Source: Bacteroidales bacterium
Lineage (GTDB): Bacteria > Bacteroidota > Bacteroidia > Bacteroidales > JAGOPY01
Direction: 5' to 3'
Length of the DNA: 64,000 bases
Assembly (NCBI GenBank): GCA_017991835.1
Contig: JAGOPY010000015.1
Location: 1 to 64,000 of the forward strand
Positions 41,527 through 48,706 of this stretch are shown in pieces; the stretch's first letter is position 1; every line of letters starts with the position of its first letter. Position numbers and translations under genes: made by a program. The notes beneath the pieces were generated by a model. The model was given only the letters and a program-made list of their open reading frames with translations. It ran no database searches and was not told where the DNA came from.

Positions 41527-42126
41527 TTATTGCTTTTCTGAATTTAGATTTTCCTTTCTTACCTCTTCCGCCCGGTAAAGAATATCATCCTGGTAGAAAT
41601 CTGCCAGCTCTTTCCAGGTAATTTTATCATCGAAGCATTTTGATTTACTGGGTGTATTTTGATCTTTTTTATCCCAATATTTGAATGCATTAGAATGATC
41701 AAAATAGGATTTGCATGCGAGAGCATAAATTTTTATACGGATTGGTTTATCAAGCAATTCTGCTATTTTATCGGCATCAGCTTTAAAAACCTCAACTTGT
41801 TTTGTGTCGAAATCCTCATAAACCTTTGCCTCAAAGATAATAAGTTCATCATCAGAAAACAGTGCCAGATCGAATGTTCTTTTCTGAGGTTTTTTAATTT
41901 TTTTAACGCTTTCCCCTTTGGCGAAAAGATAATCCCTGTAAAAGCACACCTCATACCCGATCTCCCATTGTTTATCCAGTTTCATTTCAGCATAATGTTG
42001 CGCTTTAAACCATTCCAGGAACTTTCTGAGATCATTCCAGATCAAAAAGAACAGATGTGCGCAGAAAAAGCGCTCTTCACGGGTGATTTGCCACCAGGTT
42101 TTGTTATTAAGGTAATTGATGGGCAT
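41527..42126 (-). CDS. PD-(D/E)XK-like protein, upstream partner
   Basis: A 199-residue protein (frame open to a TTG at 42174; ATG 42126 preferred, since bases beyond are part of a dispersed repeat). RTFDLALFSDDELIIFEAKV fits a D...EXK nuclease core, with a glutamate in EIGYEVCFYRDY upstream. The family is unknown to me. With the gene at 40962 it forms a two-gene unit bordered on each side by the accessory-zone repeat, suggesting a transferable pair, possibly defensive. Confidence 0.6.
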   Translation of the reverse strand: MPINYLNNKTWWQITREERFFCAHLFFLIWNDLRKFLEWFKAQHYAEMKLDKQWEIGYEVCFYRDYLFAKGESVKKIKKPQKRTFDLALFSDDELIIFEAKVYEDFDTKQVEVFKADADKIAELLDKPIRIKIYALACKSYFDHSNAFKYWDKKDQNTPSKSKCFDDKITWKELADFYQDDILYRAEEVRKENLNSEKQ

Positions 42127-42165
42127 TTTTATGGTCTTGAGAAGATTGATCCGGCAAGGTATGAA

Positions 42166-42471
42166 ATATTTCAAATACGTTTTATCTCAAAGTTAAAGCC
42201 GGGATTGCAGCCTGATATCGGCCGGAATCAATAACCTGCGCCAGATTTCGGGATTGGACACCTGAATGGTGACTTTTACATGTTAATTATTTCGCCAGGA
42301 TCACTGGGGCCCCCTTTACACCGAAACAGGTGGCTCCGATTGTCCTGAATAATCACACGGTTATTTCAATTTAGGAATTCATGTTCCGTTTTGCATTTTG
42401 CGTTTTTCATTTCTCATTTCATTTGGCATGGAGACATTATATCAGTCCCATAAGGGACGCCATTATGGTAG
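42166..42471 (+). repeat. 265-bp duplicated block plus accessory-zone repeat, copy 2
   Basis: From about 42166 to 42432 the sequence matches 44767-45037, including GCCAGATTTCGGGATTGGAC and ACACCGAAACAGGTGGCTCC. Its last part (42376-42471) is the accessory-zone repeat and ends with GTCCCATAAGGGAC. Confidence 0.85.
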
Positions 42472-42509
42472 CCCCGGATGTCAATCCGGGGTAGAAAAGG
42501 CGCAAACAA

Positions 42510-42595
42510 ATGATTTCCCCCGCCCCTTGATCAGTTATCTCTGGAAAGCCTGAGATCTGCACGGGGCGGGGGATAAAGGGGGTGGGGGAGGAATT
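42510..42595. repeat. G/C-tract inverted element
   Basis: CCCCCGCCCC near 42515 pairs with GGGGCGGGGG near 42563, followed by GGGGGTGGGGGAGG; a large-loop member of the G/C-tract family. Confidence 0.55.
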
Positions 42596-42599
42596 CAAT

Positions 42600-43130
42600 T
42601 CAGATCATATCCAAGATCTGATTCTTTTTTGCTGAAAATTCCGATTCAGAGATCAGGCCATTCGCTAATAATTGTTGAATTTTTTGCAGTTTCTGGGTAA
42701 TATCATCATCAGAGCTATTAACAGGTTGTGTATTGATCGGATTCCTTGATAATGTTGCAATTTTAGCATTTGTGAATTTTTCGAGGTCCAGCATTCTCGA
42801 AGAGGGATAGTTCTCACATGTGTAAAAAAGATTTGTTTTATCTATTGAATAAACAATATCATCAGAGAGAACCCCTTTATTTATTGTGATATCGCTAATC
42901 AATTCCCAGGCTGCCCAAAACATGAATTCCAATTCCGTCCCAAAAGCCCTGGATTTACATTCAAGTATTCTTTGATTGGTATATACCAATGCTTTTGGGG
43001 TAAAACTTACTTCGATTTCTATTCTTTCGATAAATTCGTTCTGTTCCAGATTATTTACCAATAGTGGAAAATATTTTGCGACAGCCTTCGGATTATCACT
43101 GTATCTTAAAATTTCCTCAAGGTTATTCAT
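42600..43130 (-). CDS. SHOCT-domain protein
   Basis: A 176-residue protein. The C-terminal 35 residues (LQKIQQLLANGLISESEFSAKKNQIL) form a SHOCT segment, an oligomerisation motif. Residues about 30-120 are beta-rich and may be a PH-like domain (FIERIEIEVSFTPKALVYTNQRILECK region). No function can be assigned. It is 28 bases downstream of the lipoprotein gene and lies between two accessory-zone repeats. Confidence 0.7.
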   Translation of the reverse strand: MNNLEEILRYSDNPKAVAKYFPLLVNNLEQNEFIERIEIEVSFTPKALVYTNQRILECKSRAFGTELEFMFWAAWELISDITINKGVLSDDIVYSIDKTNLFYTCENYPSSRMLDLEKFTNAKIATLSRNPINTQPVNSSDDDITQKLQKIQQLLANGLISESEFSAKKNQILDMI

Positions 43131-43158
43131 GCATTCATTTGTGTATTAATATTCAAGA

Positions 43159-43677
43159 TCATTCCATTTTTTTCAATTCAAACGAGCCAGATATTGGCGT
43201 GTCAAGGATTTCCCCATACAAATCAAGAGGCAGGATTCCTTTAAATGCGAAGTTCAAAACTTTCTTTTCATTATCATAAATGCCGTCACAAGGGACCTCA
43301 CCAATTGTAAATTCGTTTGTTCCTTCGACAGAAGCCATAGTTTTATTTTCCTGCAGCACTTTTTGATTGGGTATGTCAAAGGCGCATCCGTTAGATGAGG
43401 CAGTTATATTTTGGATTTGGATCAAACCAAAATCAGAAAGATTCAGAGTGATAATATTATCATACAGTTCAGTGATGGTAACCTGGCATTTTTCATTACG
43501 TGTAAAATCTTCCAGGCCTACATTAAATTCTGAGAGGTGACTGGTGTATTCAACGGTACCTGAATACTTACCAAGGAGATCTTCTTTTGCAACGTCATTC
43601 AACATACCAGCGCAACCGGAAAAGATCATCTGAATCATTAAGAAGCAAACGATCAACAATGGATTAATCCTTTTCAT
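43159..43677 (-). CDS. Lipoprotein of unknown function
   Basis: A 172-residue protein with a signal peptide and lipobox FSGC (about residue 21). The mature part is beta-rich with GKYSGTVEYTSHLSEF near the start and ISGSFELKK at the end, as in calycin-like lipoproteins of Bacteroidota. No clear family was recognised. It precedes the SHOCT gene on the same strand. Confidence 0.7.
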   Translation of the reverse strand: MKRINPLLIVCFLMIQMIFSGCAGMLNDVAKEDLLGKYSGTVEYTSHLSEFNVGLEDFTRNEKCQVTITELYDNIITLNLSDFGLIQIQNITASSNGCAFDIPNQKVLQENKTMASVEGTNEFTIGEVPCDGIYDNEKKVLNFAFKGILPLDLYGEILDTPISGSFELKKME

Positions 43678-43830
43678 TTGATTTCAATTTAATATTCGTA
43701 AAATTGGTTAATTAGAGAATTAAGATTTTATACAATAATAATGAAAAAAATATTTTCAAAGGTTTGATTTAAAAATAATCCTGTCACATCTCGCTCTCCG
43801 ATTGTTAAACTCGCCTCATGATTGAAAAAC
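43678..43830. other. AT-rich spacer
   Basis: About 150 AT-rich bases upstream of the lipoprotein gene; probably its promoter region, but no full consensus was found. Confidence 0.35.
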
Positions 43831-43923
43831 TTATGTTCCGTTTTGCATTTTACGTTTTTCATTTCTCATTTCATTTGGCATGGAGACATTATATCAGTCC
43901 CATAAGGGACGCCATTATGGTAG
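43831..43923 (+). repeat. Accessory-zone repeat, copy 3
   Basis: It runs from TTATGTTCCGTTTTGCAT to GTCCCATAAGGGACGCC and ATTATGGTAG. It separates the lipoprotein/SHOCT unit from the toxin-antitoxin pair. Confidence 0.85.
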
Positions 43924-44012
43924 CCTAAAAACCGGCGGGTGGAGCTGCGGTTTATGGGGTAGGGTATGGGCTTAATAAAAACCGGAGAATCGTCCTATTG
44001 ACAATAATAATA

Positions 44013-44381
44013 CTACTGGTTATTATCTTCTTGTTCGATTACTTGTTTTATTTGATTTGATAATTCGGGAATTTTATTCTTGATCACATCCCAGACGATA
44101 GAGTAATTTATACCCATGTATTCATGGATTAATCGATCTCTCATGCCTGCCATATTTTTCCAGTTCACTGAATTCCATTTGATTTTGAAATCTGCAGGGA
44201 TTTTCTTAGAAGCTTCACCAATAATTTCAAGACTTCTTGCCACAGCTCGTTTAACAATCTCGTCTGCAAGCAGATCATCCTTAGAAGTCAGCCGTTCAGA
44301 AACATTCATAATAAACATACATTCATCATGAATATGGCGTAAATATTCGACCGGATTTTTAGACATAAACGACTTCCTCAA
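44013..44381 (-). CDS. hepT: HepT-type HEPN ribonuclease toxin
   Basis: A 122-residue HEPN (DUF86) toxin. The active-site motif RX4HXY is present in RDRLIHEYMG (about 85-94), with the family blocks VKRAVARSLEIIGEASKKIP and NWKNMAGM. HepT cleaves RNA and is silenced when the partner MntA adds AMP to the motif tyrosine. The start overlaps the mntA end by 23 bases (or begins at 44366). Confidence 0.93.
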   Translation of the reverse strand: MRKSFMSKNPVEYLRHIHDECMFIMNVSERLTSKDDLLADEIVKRAVARSLEIIGEASKKIPADFKIKWNSVNWKNMAGMRDRLIHEYMGINYSIVWDVIKNKIPELSNQIKQVIEQEDNNQ

Positions 44382-44655
44382 GGATTTTCGGGCCGATATA
44401 TGGACTCAGGCCGTTTTTAGTCACAATATCAACCGACTCCTCCTGAAATAACTTTTCCAGGTAATCACAAATAGCCATATATGTATCGAACTTCTCCTTG
44501 TCAGGGTCGAAGTCGATCAAAATATCAATATCGCTTTCGTTCGTCTGATCATCTCTAACATACGAGCCAAATACACCAATGTTCCTGACTCCCATCTTTT
44601 TGAGCAAATCCTTGTGCGCACGTAACGTAGCTATTATCTTCTCTCCTGAAGTCAT
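44359..44655 (-). CDS. mntA: MntA-type nucleotidyltransferase antitoxin
   Basis: A 98-residue minimal nucleotidyltransferase with the exact GSX10DXD motif (GSYVRDDQTNESDID, about 30-44) and a following acidic residue in DILIDF. It is expected to AMPylate HepT. It is the promoter-proximal gene of the pair, as usual for these systems. Confidence 0.93.
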   Translation of the reverse strand: MTSGEKIIATLRAHKDLLKKMGVRNIGVFGSYVRDDQTNESDIDILIDFDPDKEKFDTYMAICDYLEKLFQEESVDIVTKNGLSPYIGPKILEEVVYV

Positions 44656-44671
44656 AAAGTATTAATTAACA

Positions 44672-44679
44672 CAAAGGTA
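44672..44679 (-). promoter_or_regulatory. Predicted -7 element of mntA-hepT
   Basis: TACCTTTG on the minus strand fits TAnnTTTG and is 17 bases from the start codon, giving a very short leader. No TTTG box is seen upstream. Confidence 0.45.
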
Positions 44680-44766
44680 AGTATAATTGAATTCTTAATA
44701 CCGGTTTTTAGCATTTGTACTTGTCGCTCACTTGCAGTTAACTTGTCTCTTGTTTTGTTTATCCCA

Positions 44767-45037
44767 TATTTCAAAGATCTTTTCCTCATAAGTAAAGCCG
44801 GGAAGGCAGCCTGATATCGGACGGAATCAATAGCCTGCGCCAGATTTCGGGATTGGACTCCTGAATAATGACTTTTACCTGGTAAATTTTTTCGCCAGGA
44901 TCACTTGGGCCCCCTTTTACACCGAAACAGGTGGCTCCGATTGTCCTGAATAATCACACGGTTATTTCAGTTTAGGAATTCATGTTCCGTTTTGCATTTT
45001 GCGTTTTTCATTTTTCATTTCATTTGGCATGGAGACA
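44767..45037 (+). repeat. 265-bp duplicated block plus accessory-zone repeat, copy 4
   Basis: Direct copy of 42166-42432 at roughly 90% identity by eye. It lacks the GTCCC hairpin end and diverges after GGAGACAT. The two copies bracket the SHOCT, lipoprotein and toxin-antitoxin genes. Confidence 0.85.
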
Positions 45038-45052
45038 TGTTCGATTTTATTG

Positions 45053-45163
45053 TTTCTCGCTGATTTGCGCAGATGGCGGCGCAGATCCTCGCAGATATTG
45101 TTTGATCGGATTGATATTCCTCTGCGCAAATCTGCGCTTAAATCTGCGCAAATCAGCGAGAAA
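45053..45163. repeat. Long inverted repeat with perfect 22-bp arms
   Basis: Arms at 45053-45074 and 45142-45163 are perfect reverse complements (CTCGCTGATTTGCGCAGAT in the left arm). The 67-base interior has more ATCTGCGC / GCGCAGAT words. It could fold as a large hairpin; it lies downstream of the nucleoside phosphorylase gene. Confidence 0.8.
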
Positions 45164-45227
45164 TATTTCACGGGTATTTAAGAAATAGAATTCTATTATT
45201 CCGGATCCTCGGCCAAAAATAGATCGG

Positions 45228-45962
45228 TTACAATAAGCTCAAAAACTCGATCATCGCAAAGCTGTTCTTCCAAAGGCTTTCCCTGACCATTGTATCAGTA
45301 AATGCCGGATTCCATGACCCGCCGGCAATGGAATCACCAATAACGAACAAAGCCAGCAGATCGATGTTACGGTATGCGGCCACATGATACAGGGCACTGG
45401 CTTCCATTTCGACCACGTTCGCGCCGAGCCCCAGGAAATGCTGAAGCTTTTCTTGTGTCTCCCTAAACGGTGCGTCGGTAGTCCAGGCTATCCCGTTCTT
45501 GTGAACAATCCCTCTTTCGCCCAGAAACCGGATCATTTCGTTCATCAAAGACTGGGATGGACGGGCCGGGCCCGGATCTTTGATATAATGACCCGACGTC
45601 CCTTCATCAGGAAAAGCTTTTGAGCATAGGACCAGGTCGCCGGCGTGCAGGTCATCATGCAACGCTCCCGCAGTGCCAAAAGAGATTATGTTCTTAATCC
45701 CTGCCGCAATGAGCTCTTCCAGAAGGACGACTGCTGATGGCGCGCCGATCCCCATCTGCCCGCAGATCAGGACAAGATCATCGGTTAGCCAGGCGGAAGA
45801 ACTCAATCCTTTGACTGCCTTTCCGGGGATTGTTTCCCTAATTCTTTTGAAATTTCCCCGGTCGAAACAAAGAATGGCAGAACGAACATTCTTCAGTTCA
45901 TCCGACAACGAACCGGAAACGTAGGCAATGAATTCGCGAGGCGTGATGATAGGTTTATTCAT
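45228..45962 (-). CDS. Nucleoside phosphorylase (PNP/UDP family)
   Basis: A 244-residue member of the phosphorylase superfamily, which splits nucleosides with phosphate. It shows GQMGIGAPSAVVLLEELI, NIISFGTAGAL (phosphate/base site), VVEMEASALYHVA (ribose-binding Met-Glu) and the late FVIGDSIAGG. Closest in style to uridine-phosphorylase-like enzymes; substrate choice cannot be read with confidence. It is nine bases after the gene at 45972 and so probably in its operon. Confidence 0.88.
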   Translation of the reverse strand: MNKPIITPREFIAYVSGSLSDELKNVRSAILCFDRGNFKRIRETIPGKAVKGLSSSAWLTDDLVLICGQMGIGAPSAVVLLEELIAAGIKNIISFGTAGALHDDLHAGDLVLCSKAFPDEGTSGHYIKDPGPARPSQSLMNEMIRFLGERGIVHKNGIAWTTDAPFRETQEKLQHFLGLGANVVEMEASALYHVAAYRNIDLLALFVIGDSIAGGSWNPAFTDTMVRESLWKNSFAMIEFLSLL

Positions 45963-45971
45963 AATGCAATA

Positions 45972-46388
45972 TTAAATTTTCCGGAATGTATCCCCGCATT
46001 TTTTCCTGATCTTTTCTCTAATTGGGGAAACATTCTCTTCGATAAAGATAACATTGGATTCGTGTTCACCCTCCGATTTCCGGTAAAAGGGATAGATACC
46101 GACACTATCCGGATACCGGTTATATCGGTTTGAATAATACATCACCTGGCAATGGGGCGCGGGAACAATGTCCTGCAGCAGGTTGACCAGGGAATTGATG
46201 AAGGATCGGATGAAATGTTCCTTCTTGTCCAAGTTTCTTTCCGCTTTTGCATTGATATATACCATCTCCGGTGTGATGTGCACGATCTCGAAAGTAAACC
46301 CACCATACATACCGAATTGTTTGATGATGAAAAAGGATTCTTTGTTGATCAGTTTGACCAGTTCTTTGACATTAGCTTTGTCTTCCAT
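45972..46388 (-). CDS. Conserved hypothetical protein
   Basis: A 138-residue cytoplasmic protein without a recognised family. It has mixed alpha/beta composition, tyrosine-rich middle (CQVMYYSNRYNRYPDSVGIYPFYRK) and charged ends; no cysteine motif or membrane segment. It is the first gene of a two-gene unit with the nucleoside phosphorylase. No function is proposed. Confidence 0.65.
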   Translation of the reverse strand: MEDKANVKELVKLINKESFFIIKQFGMYGGFTFEIVHITPEMVYINAKAERNLDKKEHFIRSFINSLVNLLQDIVPAPHCQVMYYSNRYNRYPDSVGIYPFYRKSEGEHESNVIFIEENVSPIREKIRKKCGDTFRKI

Positions 46389-46939
46389 AGCTCAATTGAT
46401 TTAAGGTTTAACCATAATGATTCGCAAAGGCCGCGGCCTTTATGCATCAGGATAACCTTTAAAGAGAAAACAAAGGAAGGATCCGGACCTTTTTTCCCTC
46501 CGCCCGAGGGCGGAGAACACATCATTTTAGCACCGTGGTGTCCTTCCCGGTTGCTGTCCCATTAAAGGGAGCTCTTAATGCTGAGGCAAAACTAATCAGA
46601 TAAGATGCCACCTATTTGCATCTTATCCGGCTGAATAAAATATTTTTCGTCATGGTCTCGCGACTTCAGCCCCCTCCCTACCTCCCCCAACCGGGGGAGG
46701 AAAAGTTATGACACCGAAAAATTTAAGGTCGCTGCTGCCATGACTGGTGTCGTTTTATTTGTACATCCATCAATCTTACTCTTCTAAGCCTGTAAAGCTT
46801 GAATGTGAATAACCGTGTGTGCAACGTGCGGAAGAAAGCCACCCGCAAGAATGCCAACCCTGAAAGGGTTGAATTTTGTAACTTAGCAAGATAATTTGTG
46901 AAAAATATGCACCATAGCAAATTGACGTTTGGAGACATC
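46389..46939. other. Repeat-rich spacer
   Basis: About 550 bases between divergent genes. It holds CTCCGCCC-GA-GGGCGGAG (about 46499), a G/C-tract element CCTCCCCC-AACC-GGGGGAGG (about 46680) and AACCCT-GAA-AGGGTT (46856-46870). A TTTG at 46875-46878 with TAATTTG at 46892 could be a weak promoter for the next gene. Confidence 0.55.
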
Positions 46940-47818
46940 ATGCAAAGCAAGATCCTCTATTTTGATCCGGAAATAAAGGAAGCCTGCCTGGATATCTGCA
47001 GGATCCTTCATATAGATAATATGCCCGCATTTGATGGAAAACATTATTATGAATTGATTAAAGATGGTTTTGAAGAAAGAGAAATTAGTGATGATCAGCG
47101 GCTAGAGGTTGATGATAGGATCTTTGCACCGGATCTGATTGCAAAATTCAGAAAAAATCGGCATAACGTGGTTTTTGTATTTGAAGGACATGTGCTTCGA
47201 GGAGTAGTGCATATTTGTGACTATAACCAGGACAATGTTATTCAGGCTATTCAGGATGATGTACTTGCATTTGAAAGAAATCTAAGGCAATGGCTGATCT
47301 TAAGCGGTTTTTCGAATGATCATTTTATGATATATTTTAAATATAAAATTAGCAGCGTTAAAAAAGAGAAGGAAGCGGATTATTGGAAATCAAGGCATGA
47401 TTGGGCAACTAAGAAGATTGAAGAAATGAAGAATTTGAGCCCTTTCCAGCTTTATGATTTTTCAGACCTGCTCAATTTTGTCAGCAGTTCATTTTCAAAG
47501 GAAACGTTCAAGATCCCAATAGTTCTGATTTCTGGTGAAAAACATTCCGGTATTCATGAATTATCAAGTCTAAGAAATCTGGCAATGCACGGCAAAAATC
47601 CAATAACATTTGATGAACCGGAACAAATATATTCTCAAAAGAGTTTGGAGATTTTGTTTGCGCAGCTTGAATTTTTAACAAAAATGACGCATGAACTAAC
47701 GTTAAAGATCAGAAATCATGGCGATTACATAAAATCAATTAAGATAGATAATGAAAACAAATTGCGTATAATTCATGAATACCACCCAAAGGCATTATGG
47801 TACTTTATTGGAAGATAA
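46940..47818 (+). CDS. CBS-like / HEPN-domain protein
   Basis: A 292-residue protein. The first part resembles a CBS-type pair (NVVFVFEGHVLRGVVHICDY, about 72-91). The C-terminal half is helical and ends with LRNLAMHGKN (about 213-222), an RX4H motif as in HEPN RNases and HEPN-like scaffolds. A free HEPN protein beside a defence island may be an effector, but this is inference. The ATG at 46940 is preferred over GTG 46898 because GGAG lies six bases upstream and the earlier start sits in the predicted promoter. Confidence 0.65.
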   Translation: MQSKILYFDPEIKEACLDICRILHIDNMPAFDGKHYYELIKDGFEEREISDDQRLEVDDRIFAPDLIAKFRKNRHNVVFVFEGHVLRGVVHICDYNQDNVIQAIQDDVLAFERNLRQWLILSGFSNDHFMIYFKYKISSVKKEKEADYWKSRHDWATKKIEEMKNLSPFQLYDFSDLLNFVSSSFSKETFKIPIVLISGEKHSGIHELSSLRNLAMHGKNPITFDEPEQIYSQKSLEILFAQLEFLTKMTHELTLKIRNHGDYIKSIKIDNENKLRIIHEYHPKALWYFIGR

Positions 47819-47944
47819 GCATTTAGCGTAAGTTGGATACTTGTTGGCAATACCTGGATTTTTTGATTTTGAAAAAAGATGACCCAGTGTCTATTTGTTA
47901 AGTTATCACAACTAACAGCTTTCACTACCTTATAGTCACCGAAT

Positions 47945-48285
47945 TCAATTGATCCTTCTTCTCTTTTCCTTCTTTATATCGATAAAGATTGATTCGATTT
48001 TAGAACCGGCAATCCCGAAAGAAATTTTTGACCTGCGTTCGACCTCTCGTACCTCAAGGGTTACCACCTTATAAATCTCCCCATCCCGGACAAAATAATT
48101 TAGTTCGGGTACGAAAGTCGTATACCGGTGGACCACCTCAAAGCGGTTTCTGTAGGATGGATTGGGGATGACCTCTGTCATGAGGAAAGAGAGACGTATT
48201 CGACGTTTTCTGCCAGGATTCCGGCTAATATATCATGGTCGTGTGACGACCAGGCGGCGTGCATTTGTTCAACCAATGATGCCAT
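47945..48285 (-). pseudogene. Frameshifted NTF2-like gene
   Basis: Two minus-strand frames join end to start. A 35-residue frame from 48285 (MASLVEQMHAAWSSHDHDIL, then AGILAENVEYVSLSS) stops at 48178. A 78-residue frame starts at 48181 through an overlapping ATGA. The first piece has the AW..HD pattern of SnoaL/NTF2-like proteins, and the second has strand-rich sequence with YFVRDGEIYKVV suiting the rest of that fold. One base change in the junction would restore a single protein of about 113 residues. Translational coupling of two short genes is the alternative. Confidence 0.5.
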
Positions 48286-48706
48286 AAAGAGTTGGATTGG
48301 AAAGCAAATATCTGCAATGGGAGTGCAGGGTATTTGCATTGAAAATTCTTAATCCTTGTATTGATGGAATAACCTGCCGGTAAACTTCTTAATTAAAATT
48401 TCCTGCATCCTAATCTATTTTCCTGGCCAATAAGCACAGTTCATTTTACGGCTGAATGGAAGTGACCAGGGTGAACTTGAACATTTCAAGTTGAGGCTGC
48501 CGGGGTAATTTTTTCATCATAATTTGCAGGGTTTTGTATAAGTTATCACAAAGTCCTGATAAAAATATCCATTTTAAGAGCATAAGTTATTAAAAAACAA
48601 TTTGTTAAGTATTGATCGGTATCAATTAACTAATTAGTATATTTATTAAGATTAATGAATAGTTAGTAAATTAGTCCCGCATTATTATTACTTATATAAA
48701 CATGCA
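48286..48706. other. Leader of the defence island
   Basis: About 420 bases without a gene, increasingly AT-rich toward the helicase start (ATTAACTAATTAGTATATTT near 48627). It is presumably the island's promoter region; no full Bacteroidota consensus was identified. Confidence 0.4.

Noticed and set aside
44982..45188. 68-codon plus-strand frame
   Set aside because: It is formed by the accessory-zone repeat and the long inverted repeat; coding is unlikely.
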